Below, one piece after another: positions 1 through 11,009 of a stretch of DNA of 64,000 bases. The stretch is from assembly GCA_036365515.1 (NCBI GenBank), contig CM070874.1, positions 173,947,797-174,011,796 on the forward strand. The letters run 5' to 3'. Under the pieces are notes generated by a model that did no database searches, was not told where the DNA came from, and worked only from the letters and a program-made list of their open reading frames with translations. This DNA is from Torymus aiolomorphi (Eukaryota; Arthropoda; Insecta; Hymenoptera; Torymidae). How positions within the stretch are numbered: the stretch's first letter is position 1; every line of letters begins with the position of its first letter. The position numbers and the translations under genes were made by a program.

Positions 1-2
1 AT

Positions 3-2457
3 GTTAATAATAATTATGCTGATCATTCTTACGCTAATTCTCAATACATTGATAATAGATTAAATGTAGAATCTCTTATTACTCACTATCATTCTTACTT
101 TATAAACCAAAATATTATTCAATGTAATCATGAATCTCAAAATTCCCTTGGCCAAATGAATGTTGAATGTGTTCATTGTGAAGCGAAACACTTTGCTGGT
201 GAGAGAGTATCTAATAAAGGTAACTCTTTTAATGATTGTTGCAATCATGGTAATATTAAATTTTTACCCACTCCTGAATTTCCTATTGAATTGAAAAAAT
301 TGTTTCTTTCTGAACATGAATTATCAAATCAATTTTTTTAGAGTATTCGTCGATATAATAACTTATTTTCTTTTGCCTCTTACAATGCAAATTTAGTAAA
401 TTTCAGTGATCGTCGACCTGGTCCTTATTGTTTTAAAATACAAGGGCAAATTTATTATCAGATCAATACTGCTTTACACCCTGAAATCAACGAAAAGCCT
501 TCATATGGTCAACTTTTCATTGTTGATGCTAATGAAGCAATTGAGCATCGAATGGCGGCTTTTAATGCAGGCGTAAATATAGATCTCGTGCAAATACTTG
601 AAAATATTATGCGCGAATATAATATCTTTGCTCAATCATATGAAATGATCGGTGAGGAACTAAGGAAACAAGAAAACTCTCAGTTAGATAACGAGTTACA
701 ATTAATTTTTTCATTGAAACCAGGAGAGCAGGATAAGGAACGTTATAATTTTCAAAGAACGAATGAGGTTACCGCTATATTTTCTACCACTGCTGATGGA
801 GAAATACCAGATGCTTATGTGATCATACGGAATAAAAATACTAAACAATTGCAAAGTGTCAGTTCGATGGATCCAAACGTTGAACCATGGATTTACCCTT
901 TATTTTATCCTCATGGTTCACAAGGTTGGCACAGGAATATGTTACGCGAAGATGGGAAGAGGAGAGTATCTAGAGCCGCATACACAAAATATAAAATTGC
1001 TATTAGAGATTATTTTAATCCTTTAATCAGAGGTCGTCGTTTATTTCAACAATATTTAGTTAGTTGACTCTTATGTTAAAATTGAGAAAGATCGTATAGA
1101 GTATTGCAAATCACATCAAGCAGAATTGAGAGTTGCATCCTACAAAGGTGTTATAGATTATTTAGAAAAAAAAAACAAATAACAATGAAAATGCAAGGAT
1201 CGGAAAAATCCAAATTTTACCATCAACTTTTGTAGGATCTCCACGTTACATGTTACAGTGTTATCATGATGCTATCACTCAAACACAAAAAAAGGTAAAC
1301 CAGATTTATTTATTACAATGACTTGCAGCCCACGTTGGCAAGAAATCGAAGATCATTTATTGACAGGGCAACAGGCGTCAGATAGGCCTGACCTCTGCGC
1401 TCGAGTATTTCACTTAAAAAAAATGCTTTACTTGATTTTATTAAGAAAGACAATTTCTTCGGGAAAGTAGTAGCGTTCATTTATGTAATAGAATTTCAAA
1501 AACGCGGGTTACCACATTGTCATTTATTAATAACATTATCTGAACATTGTAAACTTAATACTGTGCAAAAAGTAGATAATTTTTTTCCGCTGAAATACCC
1601 GACCCAGATCTCCATCCTGAACTACATGATATTGTCATGAAAAATATGATACACGAGCCTTGTGGAGATTGGTGTATCGTTGATGGAAAATGTTCAAAAA
1701 AATTTCCAAAGCAATTGCAAAATGCGAACTATAATCGATGTTAATAGCTATCCTATTTATTGTCGAAGAAATACTGGAAGAACGTTCGCATGCCCTAATA
1801 ATTATCAAGTAGACAATCGTCACGTTGTTCCTTATTGTCCAACGCTATCCTTGATGTTTAATTGTCATATAAATGTTGAAGTTTGCTCAAGTATACAATC
1901 TATATCATATTTGCATAAGTATATATACAAAGGACATGATGCTGCATCTGTAATAATTACCAATAATACAAATAATGAGACAATTATTGAACATGATGAA
2001 ATTAAACAATTTATTGAAACTCGTTATGTTGGTCCATCTGCAGCGGTTTGGAGGATTTTATCAAAACCATTGCATGATAAAAGTCATACTATTGTGCGAC
2101 TACCGGTACATCTTCCAAACTTTCAAAATGTCATCATTCATACTAATCCTGATGAACAAGAAATTGAGAATGCACTGGAACAGGTAACAATGTTAATGGA
2201 TTATTTTGCTCTTATTTTACGAGATCTTGAAGCTCGCAATTATTTATATTCTGATATCCCTGTGCATTATGTATTTAAGACACAGAATGTTAATGGAAGG
2301 ACAGAAAGTAAGTGGAACAAAAAAAAAGATATACTGATTGCATAGGTCGTATGTATACCGTTAGTCCAGCTCAAGTTGAGTTATTTCACTTGAGAATTCT
2401 GTTACTGAGAGTAAAAGGAGCTACGAGTTTTAAACATTTCAAACAGTAAATGGAGAA
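3..2457 (+). pseudogene. Helitron Rep (HUH endonuclease) portion, broken
   Basis: This is the replication-initiator half of the Helitron protein, which in intact elements nicks and joins single-stranded DNA ends. The frame is open from base 3. It has a CVHC/CC zinc-binding-like cluster at 159-230, a single in-frame TAG at 339-341, and continues to 1067, where an apparent 4-base duplication shifts the frame. The HUH signature (H-C-H after a RGLP run) lies at about 1504-1524 in a different frame. The region 1662-2345 carries KYIYKGHD and the YVGPSAAVWRI block typical of this family. Homopolymer-length changes near 1170 and 1420 add further shifts. Family assignment is secure; it is not functional as it stands. 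Confidence 0.85.
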
Positions 2458-2529
2458 ATTCAAGAAACTTTTACAGCTACCTGCTTAGCATTACATTTTA
2501 TTGAAAACGATCAAGAATGGGAATATGCA

Positions 2530-4218
2530 ATGAGAGAAGCTGCAGTTTTTATGATGCCAAGGCAACTTCGAAGTATATTTGTTCGTATTTTGATGTATTG
2601 CAATCCATTGGAACCAGATAAATTATGGGATAATTTTAAAGACTTTATGTCTGAAGATTTTAACAGACACTTTTCGAAAGAAGACAGTTATTCGCAAGCA
2701 GTTGTTAATATTCAATATTTACTTCAACAAGAAGGTAGATCTATTGCTGAATTTCCAAAATTACAAAATTTAATGCAAATAATAATTAATGATAATTCAT
2801 TAGTGATTAATAATGAAGAAGCTTTGGCAGAAGATCTTTTAAGTATTGGGAATGTCCGAATGAATAAATTAAATGAAAAGCAGAAAGAAATAGCTGACAA
2901 AATTTTAAGTTCTGCATTCAATATGAACTGCATTTCAACAGAAGAAAATTGCTTTTTCATTGATGGGCCTGGAGGCTCTGGAAAAACATTTTTATACGAA
3001 ACTCTTTGGTACCTTTTAAAAGGGAATAATAAGAATGTATGTATGATGGCATTTACAGGTATTGCAGCTACGTTGCTTCCAAAAGGGAAAACAGTACACA
3101 AAATATTTCAATTACCTGTTCCGTTGCTTTCAGACTCATCTTCAAGTATAAAGTTAGAATCACCAGAAGCTGCTTACTTGAAAAGTATAGACGTGTTTAT
3201 TTGGGATGAAGCACCTATGGCCCCAAGGCATGCTATTGAAATAATGGATAGAACCTTGCGTGATGTTATGAATAATAATAAAATGTTTGGTGGAAAAATT
3301 GTTATTTTAGGTGGGGATTTTAGACAATTACTTCCTGGTAAAATTCGAGCAACGCGTAGTGAAACCGTAGATTTATCAATAAATCATACATTACATTGGA
3401 ACAAATATATTAAATTTTCTCTAATACAAAACATGCGTGCCTTACCAGAAGAAATGGAATTTGCAAAATTTTTATTAAATGTTGGTGATGGGACATTAAA
3501 TAATGCTTATGATGATTTAAGTATTGATCACTTTTCTAAAAATTGTATTGCTTCTATTGAAGCTGATATTGTTGAAGATACTTATGGTGATATTTTTAGA
3601 AATAAAAACTATAGAAAAACTATTAATTATGCTATTTTATCTGCGAGAAATGCCGATGTCAATGAAATTAATGAGAAAGTAGTAAATTTACTCGATGAAG
3701 CGTCAGAAAAAGTGTTTACAAGTATTGATAGTACAGAAAATTGTGACAATGCAGGTTTTACTGATATTTTACAGCCTGAATATTTAAACACATTAATTCC
3801 GCATTCACTTCCACCTTATGAATTGAAACTAAGGTGTTATTGTGTGATCACGATTATTCGGCTATTAGTTTTACATTTAGCTAATAATTCACTAAAATGT
3901 GAAATATTAACTGGTGATAAGAAGGGGCAAATCGTATTTTTAAACCGCATAACTTTATATTCATCTGAAAATGATTACCCGTTTGTATTTAAACGAAGAC
4001 AGTTTCCTGTTAAAATAGCTTTTGCAATGACTATTAACAAAGCTCAAGGACAAGCGTTTGAAAAAGTTGCAATAGATTTGAGAAAAGAAGTTTTCAATCA
4101 TGGACAGTTATATGTTGCTTTATCACGAGTTCGTTCTTGGGATTCATTAAGAATATATTTAGGTGATTCTAATAAAAAAAGTATGAAGAACTTTGTATTT
4201 AAAGGACTTTATTTGTAA
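2530..4218 (+). pseudogene. Helitron Pif1-like helicase portion
   Basis: An open stretch of 562 codons forming the superfamily-1B (Pif1) helicase end of the Helitron protein, which unwinds the transposon strand during rolling-circle transposition. Walker A GPGGSGKT lies at residues 146-153, followed by an IWDEAP Walker B block, the GGDFRQLLP motif, and near the C-terminus the TINKAQGQ and LYVALSRV motifs expected for Pif1 motifs V-VI. The frame is intact, but the Rep half upstream is broken, so this is listed as part of a pseudogene. The methionine at 2530 is simply the first one after the upstream break; the native protein is a fusion with the Rep half. Confidence 0.9.
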
Positions 4219-5239
4219 CACTAAATCAATCATTTTCATATTATTCTGTTTATATAGCAAGATGTATTTTATTTCTTGCATAACAAATTTTAAGAAGTAT
4301 ACTATATGAGCATGATTATATTTCTATATTAAGAAACTAGATTTCTTTAACGTATTAAACCATTTAAATTTCTCTTAAATATATTTAAACATATTTTATT
4401 TTACATACATAAATGTATAAACAAATAAATGATAAATTGCAAAAGCATTAAGGTTGGATCTTGATCTTGGATGAGGAGTTTCTTTATATACTAGCAAAAT
4501 TCAAATGTACTTTCGCGCGTACTATTTTATTTTTCAGGTTATGTTACTAACACTTTTTCATTATGATTTAGTTTTAAATGGTTTCAATGATAAGATAATT
4601 AAATACATTTTTTAAGCAAAAAATCAAATAATTTCCTTCTATTTTAATTATTTAGTAGTTCTATAAATACGTGAGTTTCAAAATTCAAATCTAGCACATT
4701 TCAATCTAAAGAATTTCAAATATTCGCGCTTTTTTCAAATGACTAGAGATTGGCTCCAATTTCCGAGATTACGTGAACCTTATCAATATATAAGCCAATG
4801 CTTAAAGCACATTAGGCCGTCAATTGCGACTTGCGAGATGCTGTTCTACAATGCCGAATGCGTTTTGAAAATCATGGCTAAATATTTTTGTTTCAAAATA
4901 TTATACTTTTGCTTCATAATAATCATAATACCCGCAGTTGAAAGTTATCGCCGGATGCGTACAGTGCGTACCTAGATGCTAGCGCCTTAGAGCATATACT
5001 ACTGGAGGCAGCATGTCGTGTTAAAAAATCGTGGTCGGTTTTCGTGCGGTGCGAGAGAAACAGCAAGCAAGAGTGTCCCTCGTCTGTCTCTCTCACACGG
5101 TGCTGTGATTGGTCGCTCCGTCGTCGTTTGCTCCACAAAGTAAATACACGCATTTGAACGTTTTCAAATTTTGTTTCTGACATTTTCTTATGTTTGTGTT
5201 TTAAGTAAAATGTAAAAATCTAAGAAAAAATTAATAAAA
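4219..5239. other. Intergenic gap between Helitron and THAP gene
   Basis: About 1 kb without a gene. The first 500 bases are plain AT-rich DNA. A Helitron-like terminus in minus orientation starts at 4491. From about 4930 to 5150 the DNA is clearly less AT-rich, with an inverted CCAAT box (gattggtc near 5107). It lies just before the first THAP exon at 5240, so it may be the promoter and 5' leader of that gene. I could not identify P-element terminal inverted repeats here. Confidence 0.5.
4491..4540 (-). mobile_element. Helitron-like 3' terminus (minus strand)
   Basis: Read on the minus strand, this ends in a GC-rich hairpin (stem GTAC, loop containing GCGCGAAA), about ten bases of spacer and the tetranucleotide CTAG followed by T. 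That is the arrangement of Helitron 3' ends (hairpin, then CTRR, inserted before T). A second copy with the same spacer and a better hairpin ends at 59606. It points in the opposite direction to the Helitron coding region at 1-4218, so it is probably a separate non-autonomous element whose other end I cannot define. Confidence 0.45.
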
Positions 5240-6046
5240 AATGGTTAGGAAGTGTGTTGTTCCGAATTGTAGACTTGATGAACAAATGCAAGGTTGTGAA
5301 ATACTTGGTTTTCGAAGGTTAGTATTCGTTTTGATATCAAAAAAACGTTTAAAATATTTTTAGGTTAGTTTAAGATAATGTAATATTATATTTTTTAATA
5401 GATTTCCGAACAATAAAGAATATAGGGAGACATGGATACAATCTCTAAAAAACAATTTTTCTGATGGAGTGGATGACTTACTAAAAGTTAAAAAACTTTT
5501 TATATGTGATCTACATTTTGATGATAGCTGTTTTTATAAAACTGGAAAAGGACAACAATTGTTGCTACAAAGAAGATCTGTCCCTTCAATTTTCACAAAT
5601 TTTAGAAGTACTGCACCGTATGTATAAAATTATTGTAATTTAATGTAATAAAATTTAGTATAAAATGTTTTGAACATAAAATTTTTTATTTCACTAGGAA
5701 AACAATAGTGGATAAATATGAAGCTATATGGAACTTCCTATCGAATAATGTGGTTACTAGTAATGCAGAAATAAATGAATTAATTAAATCAAAGGAAGAA
5801 TATTTAGATGATTTAAACAGTGAATTAAGTGATAATAGCTTTATTGATTTGGAAGTTTCTAATGTACTACACTCGACACAAATACATAAGGATTTAAGTG
5901 ATCTTCCTAACCACTGCCATACTGGATTAGTTACTGTTTTGCACACATGTCTTGATGATTCCAATGTGTGTAGTGTAAATAATTCAAATATGAATTGTTC
6001 AAGTCAGTCAATGAAAGTTGTAAATTTAAGTGCAAATGAAAGGTAA
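5240..6046 (+). pseudogene. THAP zinc-finger exons of P-type transposase
   Basis: Exon 1 starts at ATG 5240 and carries the first Cys pair (CVVPNC). It ends near 5317 at a GT. Exon 2 (about 5401-5617) contains the tryptophan of ETWIQSL, the C-x2-H pair of FICDLHF and the SVPSIF block that replaces the usual AVPTIF. This is the complete THAP order C-x(2-4)-C ... C-x2-H. Exon 3 (5699-about 6042) is an acidic linker. An acceptor TTTTTACAG ends at 6126, and the next exon begins there but is cut six bases later by the Polinton-1 insertion. This segment on its own is intact. Confidence 0.8.
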
Positions 6047-6127
6047 TACTAATTCAAAATTGAACAATACTATTTAGTTAGAAGTAAACTAATATTTTAA
6101 ATGATTTTTTTCTAATCTTTTTACAGT

Positions 6128-6133
6128 AGTAAA
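6128..6133. repeat. Polinton-1 target-site duplication, left
   Basis: The six bases agtaaa immediately before the element are repeated at 20205-20210 immediately after it. Six bases is the established Polinton/Maverick target duplication length. Confidence 0.92.
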
Positions 6134-6411
6134 AGTAGATAAGCTATGGGGATTGTGGAGTCATGGGGATTCTGGAGTCAAGGGGATTCTGCAGTCAGTA
6201 TACTTTCTGGAGTCAAGCCTGACTGCAGAACTGCAGTCAGCTGTTTGACGGCAGAAAGTATACTGACTCCAGAGCTGCGACTCCAGAATCGGTGACTCTA
6301 GAATCGGCACGAGCGGCCAGCGGCGAGCGGTCAGCGGCGAGCGGTCAGCGGCGAGCGGTCAGCGGGTTGATAGCTTATCTATTTATAAATATTTAGAACT
6401 TTTTATAACCC
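6134..6411 (+). repeat. Polinton-1 left terminal inverted repeat
   Basis: It matches the reverse complement of 19948-20204. The repeat is itself self-complementary: it starts TAGATAAGCTAT (6136) and its inner part ends ATAGCTTATCTA (6370-6381), with a central palindrome around agtatactttctggagtc and its complement. It contains three copies of a 14-15 bp agcggcgagcggtc unit where the right repeat has two, which explains most of the length difference. Confidence 0.9.
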
Positions 6412-6749
6412 TGTTGTTGGGGCAAAGAATAGGTGTTTGTTGAAATTTTTTCCGAATATTTTTTCCACTGCAACTTTTGATTCTTCTCGTTCTTGTCGTT
6501 GATTAGTGGTTGTTGCTCAGGAGCAACGGTTGAGCTGCTTTGACCCATTATTAAGGAATGAAAGCCTATAACGACCGCATCACGCTTATGTATAACCTAT
6601 GCCCCTACTGACTGCTTACGAGATCATCGTAGCCACCTAGTGGTCAGCTATCGAACTATTAAAAAATTTGAAGGGGGATAGGAGCCCCACCTCGCTCCTA
6701 TCCTGTGAGGTTCTACCTGTCTATCAACCCCTCCATTACCCCTCAAATT
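6412..6749. other. Polinton-1 subterminal non-coding stretch
   Basis: No supported gene. It contains mixed sequence, including a C-rich run near 6690-6750 and a short pair caggagcaacggttg/gttgttgctc near 6510. I see no clear regulatory element. Confidence 0.4.
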
Positions 6750-6989
6750 TTATTCTCCTATGTCTTCCCATTCTATAACGTCTTCCCATTCCATGTTGGA
6801 ATCGTTGAGGTAAAATTTTTTCATGCGTTTTATATTGTACAGGGCACAAGTAGTTTTGCACGCTCCATTATGGTTAGTACATATAGTCACTGATCTTGGA
6901 GAATCGAAAGATGGATAGTTCATTTCGTTGATATCAGTAACATTAACATTAAAACGTTCTAACCACAACTTTTTTATTTCACCAAGCAC
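6750..6989 (-). CDS. Hypothetical small Polinton protein (79 aa)
   Basis: I do not recognise this frame. It has three cysteines in the pattern C-x6-C-x3-C (ICTNHNGACKTTC), an acidic tail rich in W-E-D, and lies directly downstream of the PLA2-like gene on the same strand. Its position just inside the terminal repeat suggests a late accessory gene or the detached C-terminal exon of the neighbour. It may also be a remnant. No membrane segment or signal peptide is visible. Confidence 0.35.
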   Translation of the reverse strand: MLGEIKKLWLERFNVNVTDINEMNYPSFDSPRSVTICTNHNGACKTTCALYNIKRMKKFYLNDSNMEWEDVIEWEDIGE

Positions 6990-7038
6990 GAAAATTCTTT
7001 TAGCATCTTAGAATGAATCTTGAAGAATTTTTCCAATT

Positions 7039-7726
7039 TCAGTATAGTCTAGCACCACCAGCTAGAGCGCCAGTTGCACTCAAGCCTGCAAATAGAGGTA
7101 TGAGAAATGGCAATAACCCTCCCGTTTTCGTGGGGACTAGTAAAATACGTGGAATTTTAATATTCTTTTTACCGCCAGCTTCTTTAACAGCGCTCCGAGC
7201 TTTTTTCAAAGCTGATCGTAACTGTTAGAGCGCAGTTACTTGACGTTGATTTAACGGCACCAGCTTTGATAATTTTTTTCAAGGGAACTTGGTTTCTCTT
7301 CTTTAAACCAATTCCCAATTTTTTAGCGTTCTTTCGCTTTTTACTTTTCTTCTTCAAACCCATACCAAATCTAGATTTTAATTTCATAGTATTAGTTATA
7401 GCGTATGCAGCCGCTTTTTCGCCAAAATTAGCGTCTTTTGATTTAACGCGATTCCAAACTTTTTCAGCTAAAATTTTATCTGCGACATTTTTAGCTTGAA
7501 CGTTTTCACGATTTCTAGAATAAGCTATATCGTGCTCTTTGCAAGCAGCGTATAGCGGATTAATTCCAAGATCTCCTCTAGCTAAACGTTTTGCCAACTT
7601 AGTGCCTGGACCACAATACTGATAACCGGGTATGTGAAGTTCAAATGGAAGTTTATTGATAATTTTATTAACTAAACCGCGTCCATGTTTGTGAATGATC
7701 ATCACTCTTCGATAGTCAACGGGCAA
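7039..7726 (-). pseudogene. PLA2-like domain plus membrane-active tail protein, frameshifted
   Basis: The first open part (7184-7726, 180 aa) has the hallmarks of the parvovirus-VP1/group-XIII-like phospholipase A2 domain: PGYQYCGPGT at residues 33-42 (calcium loop) and CKEHDIAYS at 62-70 with the His-Asp pair at 65-66. A long lysine-rich stretch follows. A shift near 7205 moves the frame, and the new frame continues with a basic helix and a glycine-rich hydrophobic segment (GGLLPFLIPLFAGL), then stops at 7039-7041. Such proteins in insect Polintons and adintoviruses are thought to help particles breach membranes. The ATPase gene starts divergently about 80 bases away across a shared TATA-like region. 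Confidence 0.72.
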
Positions 7727-7737
7727 CTGATGGTGGA

Positions 7738-7760
7738 AGCTATATAAGACCGTTATTTAT
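7738..7760. promoter_or_regulatory. TATA-like element between divergent genes
   Basis: The sequence gctatataagacc is nearly palindromic around TATATA and sits in the 79-bp gap between the start of the PLA2-like gene (minus, 7726) and the ATPase (plus, 7806). It could serve either direction. This is inferred from position and motif only. Confidence 0.4.
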
Positions 7761-7805
7761 ACTCATAGCCATCAGTCGTAATTTGGTTGTCATAGAGTAA
7801 AGATC

Positions 7806-8511
7806 ATGAACTTCAAAGAGCAGTCGGTAAAGCTGCCAATAGAAAATTTTGATGCACTTGTAGAGCATGATAAAAGAGCAAAGCGACACGGCGAACTACT
7901 TCCTGATAGTATACGAGCCGTCTTCTGAGGTCCGTCAAACTGCGGAAAAACAAATAGTTTACTTGCTCTCATAACGCATCCTAATGGTGTTAGATTTGAA
8001 AACGTATACGTTTACTCAAAGTCTCTTAATCGACCAAAATATAAATTTTTAAATGAAATCTTAGAACCTATAGAAGGTGTACAATATTTTCCGTTCAGCA
8101 AGCACGATGCAGTTGTCGATCCCGATCACGCACTTCCAAATTCTAATCATGATATTCGACGATATTGCTTGCGAAAAACAAGATAATGTTAGAGCCTTTT
8201 TCTGCATGAGCAGACATGAATAAGTTGATTGTTTTTATCTATGCCAAACTTATGCTCACGTTCCAAAACATCTTGTCAGAGATAATGTAAACTTACTTGC
8301 CATTTTTAGACAAGATGAAGTAAATTTAAAGCATATATATGACGATCATGTAAATACCGATATGACTCATATACGTTTTAAAAAATTGTGCTCTAAGTGT
8401 TGGAGAGATGATAAGCATGGTTTTCTAGTCATCGATAAAGATAGAGGAATAAATGATGGCAGATTTCGCAAGGGTTTTGACAATTTTGCTATAAATAAAG
8501 CATACACATAG
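7806..8511 (+). pseudogene. ATP: A32-like packaging ATPase, broken
   Basis: A FtsK/HerA-superfamily ATPase of the A32 type, which in Polintons and related viruses pumps DNA into capsids. The N-terminal frame begins at ATG 7806. The Walker A motif GPSNCGKT lies just after an in-frame TGA at 7926-7928. The Walker B segment IFDDI lies near 8149-8163 in a different frame, so there is an indel around 8130-8150, and a further TAA interrupts near 8218. The frame then runs to TAG 8511. Total length (about 235 codons) agrees with the family and with the intact homologue in Polinton-2 (41074-41736). As it stands it is not functional. Confidence 0.82.
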
Positions 8512-8552
8512 GTAACAATCAGCAGTTTCAGACTGAACGTTGAAACGACAAC

Positions 8553-9444
8553 ATGGCTGACTTTCAACGAGAAAAAAACGTGCTTCGTCAACTCGTTAAG
8601 GCACGAGATGCAATTAAACGTAAATATAGAATATTAAAATTTGGGAAAGACAATGTCGAAAAGATTTTAAATGAAATTTTTAAACCAATAGTTGATCCGC
8701 TTCAAAAACTTGTAGCTCAGAAAAATATTGAACAAGATAGTGTCGAAGATAACACAGTCGAACAGAGTAGCGTTAAACAAAATGAAAGTTTTGACAGTGA
8801 GTTTAATGATACGATACAGAATGCCCACGATACATCTTTCGAAACCGAAGGTAGCGATATCGAAGATGACTCTGATTTATACGTCAAGGCCCTGAAGCTC
8901 AATCAACCCCAGTATCTTGACAAAATTTATGGAGTACGAAATAAAAACGGTACATTTTTTATTGGTAATTTACCGATTAGTTTTCATAATAATAAAATCA
9001 AAATTAATGGAATAGCATACCCGAGAACTACAGGATTACTCGAGTTACTCATAGCAAAACAACCAAATAAAAATAATATAAGTGCAGATGATTTAAAAAA
9101 TTATCGCAAACATTTTAAAACTATCGTCTGCTCATAAAAGGCGATATGACAAGAACGAAAGGATTCGTGTTCATAATAGTAATAAATTTAATAATATTAT
9201 TACTCCAATGTTCAATATTACCTCGAAAACAATTACCGGAGAATCGATTAAAGGTGGCTCATTACCTCGTTATAAAATTGCAAAAAAGCGTACGGCTTTA
9301 GACTACGTCTACTGGGACGATCCAAACGAGCTCGTTGACCGGATTCACTTACTAGTAGCAGAAAGATCTGCCGGAAACCCAAGTCAGGTAAACGAGATAC
9401 ACTCTATAATCGAAGAATTGCGCGAAGCAGGCTATATATATTGA
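8553..9444 (+). pseudogene. Conserved Polinton accessory protein, frameshifted
   Basis: The first frame (8553-9137, 194 aa) has a basic coiled-coil N-terminus, an acidic middle, and a core with KINGIAYPRTTGLLELLI. That core resembles the VSIDGRVIPRTNITELLL core of the Polinton-2 protein at 39813-40655. A shift around 9125-9205 leads into a second frame (9208-9444) containing DYVYWDDPNELVDRI and SIIEELREAGYIY. I know this tail from many insect uncharacterised proteins of Polinton origin. Function is unknown. It lies in line with the next three plus-strand genes and probably formed one co-oriented block. Confidence 0.62.
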
Positions 9445-9474
9445 GCGCACACGAATATATGAATCATTCTTAAA

Positions 9475-9828
9475 ATGAGCGTTGACGTGTTTGGACGTAA
9501 CCTTGGAAAAACCGAAGGTAGTCGAAGGCCTCCTGGCGTTGGCTTTAAAGTCACGACTGACGGTCACTACGACATAGAAAATAAAAAATTATGCAATGTT
9601 GCTGATCCTCAACAACCGAGCGATGTTGTAAATTTAGAGACTTTACGAAACATTATTCAAATAGAAATTCGAGGAATGACAGACATAACTACAAAACTTT
9701 GAGCTAGTCTGGATGATTTAGATGTAATGGTTGTCAATCATAGAAACGAAGTTGATGCACAGATATCTCAAATAAAAGCTGACATTTTGGCTATAAAAGA
9801 GGCTATGGCACAAATATTCAATCAGTAA
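9475..9828 (+). pseudogene. Coiled-coil accessory protein, one in-frame stop
   Basis: It starts MSVDVFGRNLGKTEG and keeps a GVGFKVTTDGHYDIENKKL block, then an in-frame TGA at 9700-9702, after which the same frame continues to TAA 9826-9828. The C-terminal half is a predicted coiled coil with heptad-spaced hydrophobics. Similar short proteins (start SVDVFGR, then a GFK.T..G.YD.ENK.L.N core) occur in other insect Polintons. A structural or fibre-like role is possible but I cannot show it. It is 30 bp downstream of the preceding gene and 10 bp upstream of the integrase. Confidence 0.5.
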
Positions 9829-9838
9829 TTCCACAAAC

Positions 9839-10742
9839 ATGGAATACGAAAGACTAGTTGAAGAACTGCACAAACCTGCAAGACGCAACTATACACGTCG
9901 TAACTTTGACGTACGTGGTTTGGATGAGACTTGGCAAGCAGATCTCGTCGAAATGATTCCATATGCTCGCGACAATAAGGGCTATAGATACTTGCTCACT
10001 ATAATCGACGTTTTCTCCAAATATGCATGGGCTGTTCCTGTAAAGAGAAAAACAGGCAAAGATGTCTCGGAAGCTATGAAATCTGGCTGGTTAAAGGCAG
10101 AGTACCAAAAAATCTCCACACCGACAGAGGCAAAGAATTCTATAACAAAAACTTATGAGCACACACAAAATAAAGTTATATTCAACCTGTAGCAATCTAA
10201 AAGCAGCGATATGTCAACGCTTCAATCGCGCGCTAAAAAGTGCAATGTGGAAAAAATTCAGTTTGAGAGGCAACTACAAGTGGCTAGATATTTTACCTGA
10301 TTTACTTACCATATACAATAATCGTAAACATCGTACTATCGGCGTGAAACCTAAAGATGTAACATCCATTAACGAAGCAGGTATATTACGGAAATTTACC
10401 AGCAAAATAACTAAGAAGATTAAGCCAAAATTTAAAATTGGTGATAAAGTTCGAGTGAGCAAGGCTAAAGCAGTATTTGATAAAGGATATACACCTAATT
10501 GGTCTACAGAGATATTTACAATTGTACGTATAGCAGCTACAAATCCAACAACTTACCATCTGAAGGACTATCAAGATCATCCCGTCTCTGGCGGCTTCTA
10601 CGAACAAGAACTACTCAAAGCCAAGTATCCAGATATTTATCTTGTAGAAAAAGTAATTAAGAAAAAAGGAAGTAAAATTTTTGTAAAATGGCTTGGCTTT
10701 GATAATTCACACAATAGTTGGATTGATAAAAAAGATATGTAG
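9839..10742 (+). pseudogene. INT: Retrovirus-type integrase with chromodomain, broken
   Basis: A DDE integrase that would insert Polinton DNA. The first frame (9839-10192) starts MEYERLVEEL and keeps the first catalytic Asp region (WQADLVEM) and the IIDVFSKYAWAVPV strand. Around 10090-10200 the block expected to hold the second Asp is scrambled by indels. The second frame (10155-10742) resumes with the region around the catalytic Glu, here altered to AICQRFNRALK, so Gln replaces the Glu. It continues to a C-terminal chromodomain (VEKVIKKKGSK ... VKWLGFDNSHNSWI). The intact homologue is at 38648-39781. Loss of two catalytic positions makes this clearly dead. Confidence 0.82.
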
Positions 10743-11009
10743 ATGGAATGTTTAATAAAAACAAAATTTTTAAATCAAGAACAATGTTTTATTCTTTAAC
10801 TTATATGTCGTTAACTTATTTGTTTTTACAAGAACTAATTTTAACGATTATTCACAATGCTTAACTATAAATTTACATCATTTATTCAATATTAAACGCA
10901 TCGAGACTTGTTTTGCAACATTTTGATTTTTAAAGTTAAATCATGAACAATGTTTTTTATTCTATAACTGATTTTTAACTTATTTACAAGAACTAAATAT
11001 TCACAACAG
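10743..11009. other. AT-rich spacer between convergent gene blocks
   Basis: This is where the plus-strand block ends and the minus-strand block ends. It contains two related copies of caatgttttattctttaact (about 10782 and 10949), which suggests a small duplication. AATAAA-type polyadenylation signals are present on the plus strand near 10755. No gene is seen. Confidence 0.5.

Larger units (their letters stand above)
1..4218 (+). mobile_element. Helitron, left end outside window, decayed
   Basis: A rolling-circle (Helitron) transposon coding region. The reading frame is already open at the window edge, so the 5' terminus lies upstream. In order it shows a Cys/His-rich N-terminal region (about 156-340), a Rep region with the HUH-type motif RGLPHCH near 1504-1524, the conserved KYIYKGHD motif near 1918-1941, and a C-terminal Pif1-type helicase. 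Stops and small indels break it at about 339, 1055-1065, 1170-1180, 1300, 1420, 1580-1600 and 2330-2440, so it cannot encode a transposase. I found no convincing plus-strand 3' hairpin with CTRR end after 4218, so the right boundary is only the end of the coding region. Confidence 0.85.
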
